This document shows positions 58,372 through 64,000 of a stretch of DNA of 64,000 nucleotides, in pieces (positions within the stretch are counted from its first letter, which is position 1; each line of letters begins with the position of its first letter). The stretch is from Ectopseudomonas khazarica. GTDB taxonomy: Bacteria; Pseudomonadota; Gammaproteobacteria; Pseudomonadales; Pseudomonadaceae. Where the stretch lies: assembly GCF_004521985.1 (NCBI RefSeq), contig NZ_SBHZ01000008.1, positions 1 through 64,000 of the forward strand, in the 5' to 3' direction. Under the pieces are notes generated by a model. It was not told the DNA's origin, searched no databases, and saw nothing but the letters and a program-made list of their open reading frames with translations. Both the position numbers and the translations under genes were made by a program.

Positions 58372-58413
58372 GATCCGGCAGCCGTGAAGCAGGAAGCAAC
58401 CGACTGCCGGATC
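58372..58413. terminator. Perfect 10-bp stem with 22-nt loop downstream of the oxidoreductase operon
   Basis: GATCCGGCAG and CTGCCGGATC pair perfectly around a 22-base loop, 20-61 bases after the stop of the monooxygenase-like gene (minus strand). It may end the arsR operon before pdxY. Confidence 0.45.
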
Positions 58414-58432
58414 GAGGCGCGACCACGACGAC

Positions 58433-58765
58433 TCACTCAGCGAACGTGAATGCCGCCGGCGCCGGAAGCTCACCGGGCATGACCGCCTCGACGTGGTAGA
58501 CCTGCGGCTCTTGCGCAAAGTACGCCTCCAGCCCCGCCATGAAGAGGCGGTGATCCTCACTCGCCTCGAAGCCCGGCGCGTGATCCTCGAGTGAACGCCA
58601 GCGCACGATGAGGTTGAACACCTCCGGCGTCTCGATGCCTTGCGCCAGCAAGTGGCCGGCGTAACCCTCGGCACGCCGGAGCAGGTACTCGACGTCGGCG
58701 AAGGCGCGCTTGAACGGCTCGATACGCTCGCGGTGAATGGGCAGCAGCGCAATCTCGTGAATCAT
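58433..58765 (-). CDS. Antibiotic-biosynthesis-monooxygenase (ABM) domain protein
   Basis: Small dimeric alpha/beta barrel protein of the ABM superfamily. [62 protein letters not shown] is the family core; length 110. Strong CGGAGG site upstream. The start overlaps the stop of the preceding oxidoreductase (ATGA), so the pair is translationally coupled. Function likely in quinone or small-molecule oxidation/detoxification but not proven. Confidence 0.85.
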   Translation of the reverse strand: MIHEIALLPIHRERIEPFKRAFADVEYLLRRAEGYAGHLLAQGIETPEVFNLIVRWRSLEDHAPGFEASEDHRLFMAGLEAYFAQEPQVYHVEAVMPGELPAPAAFTFAE

Positions 58766-59778
58766 GGGGTTGCCTCCGGGGTGGCTTGAACGGTCGAGTG
58801 CGCTGACGAAAGCAGTGAGGGCTCGATGGCAATCGCGATCTTGCCGCGCAGGCCATTGTTGGGGCTCTGCAGCAGCGCATGGGCACGTGGAACGTCCGCA
58901 AGCGAATAGACGGCGCCAACGTGTGGCCGCAGCTGGCCACGCTCCACCAGGGCACGGAGCTCATCGAGCTTGCCGCGGTTCTGCCGGGTGAAGACGAAGT
59001 GATAGCTGGCGTTCTTGCCCCAGGCCTGGATGACGTTCTGCGGCTGGGCAATGTCCACGATCGAGACCACGCGCCCCAGTTGCGCGAGCGCATCGGGGCT
59101 GCGCGACAGCGTGTCGCCGCCGATGGTGTCGAGGATCACATCGACGCCCTGGCCATTGGTTTCCCGCAGGATGGCGTCAACGTAGTCCTCTTTCTCGTAG
59201 TCGATGACCACGTCGGCCCCTATCCCTCTGGCGAACTCGACGTTCGCCTCGCGCACGGTGGTGAACACCCTGGCGCCCATGGCCTTTGCCAGCTGGATCG
59301 CCACATGGCCGACGCCACCGGCACCGCCATGCACGAGGATGCGCTCGCCCAACCTCAGCGCAGCACGCACCACCAGTGCTTCCCAGGCCGTGCCACCGAC
59401 CAGGGTGAGGCTGGCGGCCTCCAGGTGACTCAGCGCCGCCGGTTTCTTGCCGACAATGCCTTCGGCGGCGACGTGATATTCGGCATAGCTTCCCGGACCG
59501 TCGAAGATCTGTGGCGTGTACCAGACCTCGTCGCCCGGCGCGAAGCTCGTCACGCCCGGCCCGACCGCCTCGACGACACCGGAGACGTCATGCCCGGTAA
59601 TGCCCGGCAATGGCACCAGATCGGCGTAATCACCGCGCCGGACCTGGAAGTCCAGCGGATTGATGGACGTTGCATGCACCCGCACCAGGACCTGCCCTGC
59701 CTGCGCCACTGGCTTGGGTACGTCGCGCAGCTCGAAGGCTTGCGGGCCGCCAAATGTGTTGAGAACCAACGCTTTCAT
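58762..59778 (-). CDS. Zinc-independent quinone oxidoreductase (MDR superfamily)
   Basis: NADPH-dependent quinone reductase or related zeta-crystallin-like enzyme. Start [23 protein letters not shown] at 59778 with GAGGAAA. Motifs: [38 protein letters not shown], and the cofactor Rossmann motif [22 protein letters not shown]. The zinc-binding cysteines of true alcohol dehydrogenases are absent. Length 338. Second gene after arsR; the 151-base gap to arsR contains two operator repeats. Confidence 0.9.
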   Translation of the reverse strand: MKALVLNTFGGPQAFELRDVPKPVAQAGQVLVRVHATSINPLDFQVRRGDYADLVPLPGITGHDVSGVVEAVGPGVTSFAPGDEVWYTPQIFDGPGSYAEYHVAAEGIVGKKPAALSHLEAASLTLVGGTAWEALVVRAALRLGERILVHGGAGGVGHVAIQLAKAMGARVFTTVREANVEFARGIGADVVIDYEKEDYVDAILRETNGQGVDVILDTIGGDTLSRSPDALAQLGRVVSIVDIAQPQNVIQAWGKNASYHFVFTRQNRGKLDELRALVERGQLRPHVGAVYSLADVPRAHALLQSPNNGLRGKIAIAIEPSLLSSAHSTVQATPEATP

Positions 59779-59805
59779 GGTATTTCCTCGCTTCGATAAA
59801 AAGGG

Positions 59806-59825
59806 ATATCGAGATTTTTCGATAT
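59806..59825. promoter_or_regulatory. ArsR operator copy 1
   Basis: ATATCG-N8-CGATAT, 28-47 bases upstream of the oxidoreductase start. It is one of three copies with identical arms and spacing around the arsR gene. Confidence 0.7.
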
Positions 59826-59895
59826 ATAAACGCAAAAAGATTTACGGAATTTCCTGCTCTCAGGCCATCTTCAATCCTCACTTCGCGAAACAGGG

Positions 59896-59915
59896 ATATC
59901 GGGAAATATCGATAT
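59896..59915. promoter_or_regulatory. ArsR operator copy 2
   Basis: ATATCG-N8-CGATAT, same arms and spacer length as the other two copies, 90 bases from copy 1 and just downstream of the arsR stop. Confidence 0.7.
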
Positions 59916-59929
59916 ATCAGATCAAAAGA

Positions 59930-60232
59930 TTACAGCTCCTTGCCAAGGAACTCGGCAAGCGCACTGATGTTCGCTTCGTTGCGTTTGTAGTAGGTCCACT
60001 GCCCGACACGACGAACCTCCACCAGCCCCGCTCGCTGCAGCGTCGCCAGGTAATCGGACACCGTCGACTGCGACAGACCGACACCTTCCTGGATGCTGCT
60101 GACGCAGACACCCACCGTGTGCACGTCCCCTTCATCCTGCGGAGGAAAGCCCTTCTCGGGATCCTTCAACCTTCTGAGGATCTCGAGGCGCGTAGGGTTC
60201 GACAGGGCTTTGAATATGCTGATCAGGTCCAT
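59930..60232 (-). CDS. ArsR-family winged-helix repressor
   Basis: Small repressor, first gene of the arsR-oxidoreductase-ABM unit. MDLISIFKALSNPTRLEILRRLKDPEKGF and the recognition helix GLSQSTVSDYLATLQRAGLVEVRRVGQWTYYKRNE define the ArsR fold. The metal motif ELCVCDL is not conserved; a single Cys occurs at VGVCVSSIQ, so a non-metal or redox/electrophile signal is possible. Length 100. Flanked by three identical-format operators. No clear ribosome site is seen before the ATG. Confidence 0.9.
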   Translation of the reverse strand: MDLISIFKALSNPTRLEILRRLKDPEKGFPPQDEGDVHTVGVCVSSIQEGVGLSQSTVSDYLATLQRAGLVEVRRVGQWTYYKRNEANISALAEFLGKEL

Positions 60233-60241
60233 GTCGCGATA

Positions 60242-60261
60242 ATATCGAGATTTACCGATAT
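60242..60261. promoter_or_regulatory. ArsR operator copy 3
   Basis: ATATCG-N8-CGATAT, immediately upstream of arsR, consistent with autorepression. Confidence 0.75.
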
Positions 60262-60616
60262 GTCAATTCAGCATTTAGCCGCCCGTCGGGCACATGCCCC
60301 GGACCTCCGCCTGAACAATTCGCCCTCGCCGACAGATGGCACGAACGGGTAGCCCCCTCGATGTTTTCAGCACGGCCGCCTGACTGATGGTGACTGAGCT
60401 CCGGAGACCTCCCCGTCCTCGTCAGCAGAGCCTGTTCCAGGCCTTGCAGAATGGCGACTGCAGGAACGCCTGGCTGGAAACGAAGCGGTGGTAGCCCCCA
60501 CCGCTTCGTCCTGGGTCAGCAGCAACGCCGTCGATACAGGCCGAAGCCAGGCCCGAGCACTGTGTGGCCTGCGCTGCGGCACATCGCTCATCGACGAAGC
60601 GATGGAGTGGACCCGA
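60262..60616. other. Intergenic region with one strong hairpin
   Basis: About 355 bases between the arsR promoter and the end of the cupin gene. No reading frame in it looks like a real gene. It contains a perfect 12-bp stem ACGAAGCGGTGG / CCACCGCTTCGT (60480-60509) that may terminate the cupin transcript. Confidence 0.5.
60480..60509. terminator. Candidate terminator of the cupin gene
   Basis: Perfect 12-bp inverted repeat with a 6-base loop about 108 bases beyond the cupin stop; on the minus strand it is followed by TTTCC. Confidence 0.45.
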
Positions 60617-61012
60617 TCATTCCTGGGCGCCGCTGGTGACGACCGTGAATTTCCGGCTGAACTCGAGCACCTCGCACACACCGGTTCGCCCGGCCGGAAT
60701 CGAGATGGCATCCCCAGGTCCCATCTCATGGCGCTCACCATCATCCATGGTGATCACGATCTTCCCCTCGATCAGAACGAAGGCTTCATCGTTGTCGAAC
60801 CGCCAGTGAAACTTCGCCGGCTGCGAGGTGAAAAAAGCCACCGACTTGTGTGGCGTTTTCACACCCACGGTACGCAGCAATTTCATCCTGGTATCGGGCT
60901 GGCCCTCGAGGACATCGTCTCCCAGGGGGTATGGCAACCAGCCATCCCGGGTATCGAGCGACGCTCTGGATATCGAGGTAATCGGGTTGGGAAGCAGCGG
61001 GCGGGTATTCAT
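60617..61012 (-). CDS. Cupin-domain protein
   Basis: Single-cupin protein of 131 residues. Motif 1 region KFHWRFDNDEAFVLIEGKIVITMDDGE and motif 2 MGPGDAISIPAGRTGVCEVLEFSRKFTVV are a cupin beta barrel. The His set is reduced (one clear His in FHWRFDNDE), so metal binding is uncertain. Divergent from a TetR regulator, which is likely to control it through two palindromes between them. Confidence 0.85.
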   Translation of the reverse strand: MNTRPLLPNPITSISRASLDTRDGWLPYPLGDDVLEGQPDTRMKLLRTVGVKTPHKSVAFFTSQPAKFHWRFDNDEAFVLIEGKIVITMDDGERHEMGPGDAISIPAGRTGVCEVLEFSRKFTVVTSGAQE

Positions 61013-61050
61013 GTTGTTGTCGCCTCATGCGGACAGGGGTGGAAGACGAC

Positions 61051-61066
61051 TATGCCACGTGACATA
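61051..61066. promoter_or_regulatory. TetR operator copy A (cupin/TetR)
   Basis: TATGCCACGTGACATA is an imperfect palindrome of form TATGnCA-N2-TGnCATA in the divergent region. Confidence 0.6.
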
Positions 61067-61091
61067 GTGCCACGACTGAGACTACATCAAA

Positions 61092-61107
61092 TATGACAGA
61101 TGGCATA
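61092..61107. promoter_or_regulatory. TetR operator copy B (cupin/TetR)
   Basis: TATGACAGATGGCATA has the same TATGnCA-N2-TGnCATA form as copy A, 41 bases away, directly before the tetR start. Confidence 0.6.
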
Positions 61108-61115
61108 ATCAAAAC

Positions 61116-61724
61116 ATGACTCTATCGACACGCGATCGGATGATCCTCGGCGCTGCGGACCTGCTGCGCCGACGCGGGGTATGCGCCACCAGCGTTCGCG
61201 AGGTGGTCCGCCACTCCGCTACGCCAAGGGGGTCCATTGCCTACCACTTCCCAGGGGGCAAGCAGCAATTGCTCGAGGCGGCGGTCGAGCATGCAGGCCG
61301 TGAGGTGAGTATTCCGCTGGCAGAACTTCTCGCCCGGCACGGCACCGTGGTCGGCCTGGAATGTTTCGTCGCAAGGTGGCGGCAGATGCTGGAGGAGACG
61401 GACTTTCAGGCCGGCTGTGCGGTGCTCGCCGTGGCCGTCGAGCAGTATTCGTCGGAGCAGCGCGGGGATGCCAGCCCGGAACAGGATCACCGGATCCACG
61501 AGCAGTTGCTGGACCAGGCCAACGCCATATTCCGCGAGTGGCAAGGCATCATCAGCCAGTCGCTGCTGAGTTCCGGCGCGTCGGAGGCTCGAGCAATGAG
61601 CCTGGCAGTGCTGGTCATCGCCTCGATCGAGGGCTCGGTTGCGTTGTGTCGTGCCGCGCGAAGTGCCGAGCCCCTGAACGCCATATGGCAGGAACTCCAG
61701 CGGGCGCTGGAGAGCTCGACTTGA
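61116..61724 (+). CDS. TetR-family repressor (YxaF/LmrA-like)
   Basis: Likely repressor of itself and the divergent cupin gene. MTLSTRDRMILGAADLLRRRGVCATSVREVVRHSATPRGSIAYHFPGGKQQLLEAAVEHAG is the HTH in the form typical of the YxaF/LmrA branch. The ligand domain includes a Cys-containing FQAGCAVLAVAVE segment, also a family feature. Length 202. ATG directly follows operator copy B, with no clear ribosome site. Confidence 0.9.
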   Translation: MTLSTRDRMILGAADLLRRRGVCATSVREVVRHSATPRGSIAYHFPGGKQQLLEAAVEHAGREVSIPLAELLARHGTVVGLECFVARWRQMLEETDFQAGCAVLAVAVEQYSSEQRGDASPEQDHRIHEQLLDQANAIFREWQGIISQSLLSSGASEARAMSLAVLVIASIEGSVALCRAARSAEPLNAIWQELQRALESST

Positions 61725-61766
61725 GTCCTGCACAGGGGCCTGAAAGATCAGGCCCGACGCCGACAC

Positions 61767-62243
61767 TCACTTGCCCGAAGCTGGCTTTTCCATGATCAGC
61801 AGCGTGGAGGTCGCCGAGGCCAGGAGCCTGTCCTGGCTGTCCACGATGCGGGCTTCGGTAAAGGCCACTCGCCTGCCGGCGCTCATCACCTCGCCGATGG
61901 CACGCACCTGACCGGTGTCACGGGTGATGGGACGGTGGTATGCCACTTTCAGCTCCAGGGTGGTATAGGCCTGGTTGGCCTGCAGCAGGGTGTGGGTGGC
62001 GCAGCCACAGACCGAGTCCAGCATCGTCGCAGCGTACCCGCCGTGCACCGTCCCGATCGGATTGTAGGCATGCGCGTCGGGGATCCCGGCCACCACCACA
62101 CGCCCTTTGGTCACCTCGGCGAACTCCAGCTTCAATGACTCGAATATCCCGACTTTCCTCGGTGAGCGAAGCAGCGCTTCCATCTGCTCCAGACCGTTCA
62201 GGTCTGCGGCAATCTCATCGATCAGCGACGTTGCTTTCTGCAT
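61767..62243 (-). CDS. PaaI-type hotdog thioesterase
   Basis: Acyl-CoA thioesterase. HotDog signature: GRVVVAGIPDAHAYNPIGTVHGGYAATMLDSVCGCATHTLL with the HGG motif, then LELKVAYHRPITRDTGQVRAIGEV. Length 158. It lies 81 bases downstream of a TetR gene on the same strand, suggesting one operon. Substrate unknown. Confidence 0.92.
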   Translation of the reverse strand: MQKATSLIDEIAADLNGLEQMEALLRSPRKVGIFESLKLEFAEVTKGRVVVAGIPDAHAYNPIGTVHGGYAATMLDSVCGCATHTLLQANQAYTTLELKVAYHRPITRDTGQVRAIGEVMSAGRRVAFTEARIVDSQDRLLASATSTLLIMEKPASGK

Positions 62244-62324
62244 ATCCAGTACCGTTCAGGGAATCACTCAGGTGAGGGATGCTGACCAATACCCAGTCCG
62301 CTGGTACCCCAGGGGACAAGGTTC

Positions 62325-62894
62325 CTAGTCAGTCGGCTTGAGCTGTTCGATGGCTCGCCGTGTTACCGCGTCGATATAGGACGGGTCGTTGTAGATTCGC
62401 GCCAGCAGAATCGCCCCTTCGTAATCGGCAACGAGCTGCCTGGCCTTGGGTTCAGCGCCAGCGGCATCTCCTGGCTCGAAGAGCTTGGCGAATGCGGCGA
62501 TCCAGTCGTCCAGAAATGCGCGGATCGGCTCCATCAACTCCTTTCGGCCGTAGCTGGCATCAACGGCGATGACCCCCATCAGGCAGCCGATGGAGTCGTC
62601 CTGGAACAGCTTTTTCGCCTTCTGCCCCATGTCATGCAGCCTCTCCTCGGGAGGGCTCCCCTCTTCATAGGCGAGCGAGAACAACGACACCTTCAGACGC
62701 TGGTGCGTCCACCCCAGGACGTCCTTCAACAACGCGTCCTTGTTGGGGTAGTGGTGATAGAACGATGCCTTGGTCAGGCCGCAGGCCGTCGACAGCGCAT
62801 CCATCGTGGTGCCGTGATAGCCCAGGCGCTTGAAGGTGTTGGCGCAACGTTGCAGCAGCTCTTCGCGAGAAATCTTTGACGGACGCACGGACAT
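62325..62894 (-). CDS. TetR-family repressor
   Basis: Repressor of the thioesterase unit and probably the divergent hydratase. Start MSVRPSKISREELLQRCANTFKRLGYHGTTMDALSTACGLTKASFYHHYPNKDALLKDVL at 62894 with GAGCAGGAA; the longer frame extension was rejected. Length 189. Two palindromic operators lie between it and the hydratase start. Confidence 0.9.
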   Translation of the reverse strand: MSVRPSKISREELLQRCANTFKRLGYHGTTMDALSTACGLTKASFYHHYPNKDALLKDVLGWTHQRLKVSLFSLAYEEGSPPEERLHDMGQKAKKLFQDDSIGCLMGVIAVDASYGRKELMEPIRAFLDDWIAAFAKLFEPGDAAGAEPKARQLVADYEGAILLARIYNDPSYIDAVTRRAIEQLKPTD

Positions 62895-62958
62895 TTCCTG
62901 CTCTCGATAATGCGGGCTGATCATACGACATAAGCCATGTCTTCTCAATTTGACGCTT

Positions 62959-62972
62959 ACCAAATGTTTGGT
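62959..62972. promoter_or_regulatory. TetR operator 1 (thioesterase/hydratase)
   Basis: ACCAAATGTTTGGT is an almost perfect 14-bp palindrome (only the two central bases differ), 26 bases from operator 2. Confidence 0.65.
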
Positions 62973-62984
62973 TAGCTTTCTCAA

Positions 62985-62998
62985 ACCGAACATTCGGT
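62985..62998. promoter_or_regulatory. TetR operator 2 (thioesterase/hydratase)
   Basis: ACCGAACATTCGGT, a 14-bp near-palindrome of the same ACCnAA-N2-TTnGGT pattern as operator 1, on the hydratase side. Confidence 0.65.
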
Positions 62999-63041
62999 AA
63001 GTAATAATTCACTGCCTAACCCATCGCAGGAGAAGCATCTC

Positions 63042-63839
63042 ATGAGCGAAGCGAATAGCGGCCCAGGTCGCGTCACCCGTGAACAACGCGGCAACCTGTT
63101 CCTGGTCGGTCTGGACAGGGCCGGGAAACGGAACGCTTTCGACAGCGCCATGCTCACGGACCTGGCCCTCGCCCTCGGCGAATACGAAGGCAACGACGAA
63201 CTGCGTTGTGCGGTGGTCTTCGCTCACGGCGAGCACTTCACGGCCGGGCTTGACCTGATGGAACTGACGCCGAAGCTGGCCTCCGGCGGATTCAAATACC
63301 CGGACACAGGCATCGATCCCTGGGGCGTGTCCAAACCGCGCCGCACCAAGCCGGTCGTCGTTGCGGTACAGGGCACCTGCTGGACGGCCGGGATAGAGCT
63401 GGTGCTCAACGCGGACATCGCCATCGCCGCCCGGAACACGCGCTTTGCGCACCTGGAGGTGCTGCGCGGCATTCCGCCTTCCGGTGGCTCCACGGTGCGC
63501 TTCACCCAAGCGGCCGGCTGGACCAACGCGATGCGCTACATGCTGACGGGTGAAGAGTTCGGCGCAAACGACGCACTGAACATGCGCCTGCTGACCGAGG
63601 TCGTCGAGCCCGGCCAGGAGCTGGCCCGCGCCATCGAGTATGCCGAGCGCATCGCCAAGGCAGCGCCTCTCGCGATCAAGGCGACGCTGCAGTCAGCCTT
63701 CCAGGCCAGAGACGAGGGCGATGACGCAGCGCTTTCGCAGCTCAACGCATTGCTGTTCAGCCTGATCAGCAGCGAAGACGTGCGCGAAGGCGTCATGGCC
63801 ATGCTGCAGAAGCGTGAGCCGCTGTTCAAAGGCCGCTAG
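63042..63839 (+). CDS. Enoyl-CoA hydratase/isomerase (crotonase) family
   Basis: Crotonase-fold enzyme. MSEANSGPGRVTREQRGNLFLVGLDRAGKRNAFDSAML, oxyanion hole FAHGEHFTAGLDLMELTPKLA, and VQGTCWTAGIELVLNADIAIAARNTRFAHLEVLRGIPPSGGSTVRF. The active-site acid positions differ from classic hydratases (GIPPSGGST), so the reaction may not be simple hydration. Length 265. ATG follows AGGAGAAGCATCTC. Divergent from the TetR gene. Confidence 0.9.
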   Translation: MSEANSGPGRVTREQRGNLFLVGLDRAGKRNAFDSAMLTDLALALGEYEGNDELRCAVVFAHGEHFTAGLDLMELTPKLASGGFKYPDTGIDPWGVSKPRRTKPVVVAVQGTCWTAGIELVLNADIAIAARNTRFAHLEVLRGIPPSGGSTVRFTQAAGWTNAMRYMLTGEEFGANDALNMRLLTEVVEPGQELARAIEYAERIAKAAPLAIKATLQSAFQARDEGDDAALSQLNALLFSLISSEDVREGVMAMLQKREPLFKGR

Positions 63840-63929
63840 CACCCGCCCTGGCGAGAGAGGCGTGCCCTCGCCCCTCTCGTACACCCGTAGCCAATGCCCA
63901 CATGGTCAGCCAGAGCAGCCCTCGATGAA

Positions 63930-64000
63930 TCATCCGAACAAGAAAGAGAACAGCAGGTTGAGGGTCGTGAGCACCCAGGACAACAACGAACTGCATGAAC
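63930..64000 (-). CDS. C-terminus of a possible membrane protein (cut by window edge)
   Basis: The minus-strand frame ending at a TGA (63930-63932) reads SLLSWVLTTLNLLFSFLFG, a hydrophobic, GC3-rich tail such as ends many transporters. Only about 22 codons are visible, so the call is tentative. A plus-strand frame from an ATG at 63925 also runs off the edge and cannot be excluded. Confidence 0.35.
   Translation of the reverse strand, partial: SCSSLLSWVLTTLNLLFSFLFG

Noticed and set aside
58270..58449. 59-codon plus-strand frame (MKWPRLFAKS...) between pdxY and the ABM gene
   Set aside because: No clear ribosome site, overlaps the end of the ABM gene on the opposite strand, and has no recognised family; a small peptide gene cannot be excluded but is not supported.
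60367..60744. 125-codon minus-strand frame overlapping the cupin 3' end
   Set aside because: Out of frame with the cupin, Arg/Ser/Pro-rich, no motif.

Overview
The window is GC-rich chromosomal DNA of a Pseudomonas, probably of the P. mendocina / P. oleovorans / P. alcaligenes group. This is an inference from gene content: an extracellular lipase with its foldase, a complete liu leucine-degradation cluster, a six-gene block ordered like P. aeruginosa PA2552-PA2557, an archaic CupE/Csu pilus operon, and Pseudomonas-type REP hairpins. I see no rRNA, tRNA, CRISPR array, insertion sequence or prophage.

Layout. 1-3430: the 3' part of greB, a small hypothetical gene, and secreted lipase lipA with a sigma-54-type promoter followed by its membrane foldase. 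3433-8131 (minus): a gluconate-type operon in which a gluconokinase is fused to a TRAP small permease (DctQ), then DctM, DctP and a GntR/LacI repressor. 8324-10408: a TonB receptor closely resembling the PQQ receptor PqqU. 10498-18126 (minus): acyl-CoA dehydrogenase, thiolase, SDR, two acyl-CoA ligases and an AraC regulator. 18262-30334: a quinohemoprotein amine dehydrogenase (QHNDH) system. Structural and maturation genes qhpA-D-C-B are on the minus strand, an aldehyde dehydrogenase is divergent with a consensus sigma-54 promoter, and an operon of an AcoR-type sigma-54 activator with qhpF, qhpE and qhpG follows. Every residue known to be cross-linked in the gamma subunit is present. 30511-39917: liuR-liuA-liuB-liuC-liuD-liuE plus acetoacetyl-CoA synthetase, interrupted by three kinds of repeat (a multi-hairpin element, a REP pair and a three-copy 81-bp element).

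39918-47181: mixed genes. These are a periplasmic solute-binding protein, a PilT/PilU-family ATPase, a parvulin, two LysR regulators, a DUF1348 protein with its TetR regulator, a RidA-family protein and a nitroreductase. 47182-50981: an iron/siderophore-type ABC importer. 51209-56910: a CupE/Csu chaperone-usher operon (three spore-coat-U pilins, chaperone, usher, tip protein), with a convergent miniature secreted protein. 57370-64000: pyridoxal kinase; an ArsR-controlled quinone oxidoreductase operon with three identical-format operators; a cupin/TetR pair; a TetR-PaaI thioesterase unit divergent from an enoyl-CoA hydratase; and the probable tail of a membrane protein at the right edge.

Functional links. 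PQQ import and gluconate uptake/phosphorylation fit the periplasmic glucose-oxidation route (PQQ-glucose dehydrogenase makes gluconate). The amine dehydrogenase gives aldehydes for the adjacent aldehyde dehydrogenase. LiuE gives acetoacetate for the acetoacetyl-CoA synthetase beside it. The most unusual items are the GntK-DctQ fusion with a copy of the upstream operator motif in its linker, the complete tryptophylquinone maturation set under an apparent sigma-54 activator, the tandem 81-bp repeats that provide the stop codon of liuD, and the usher gene without a conventional start.
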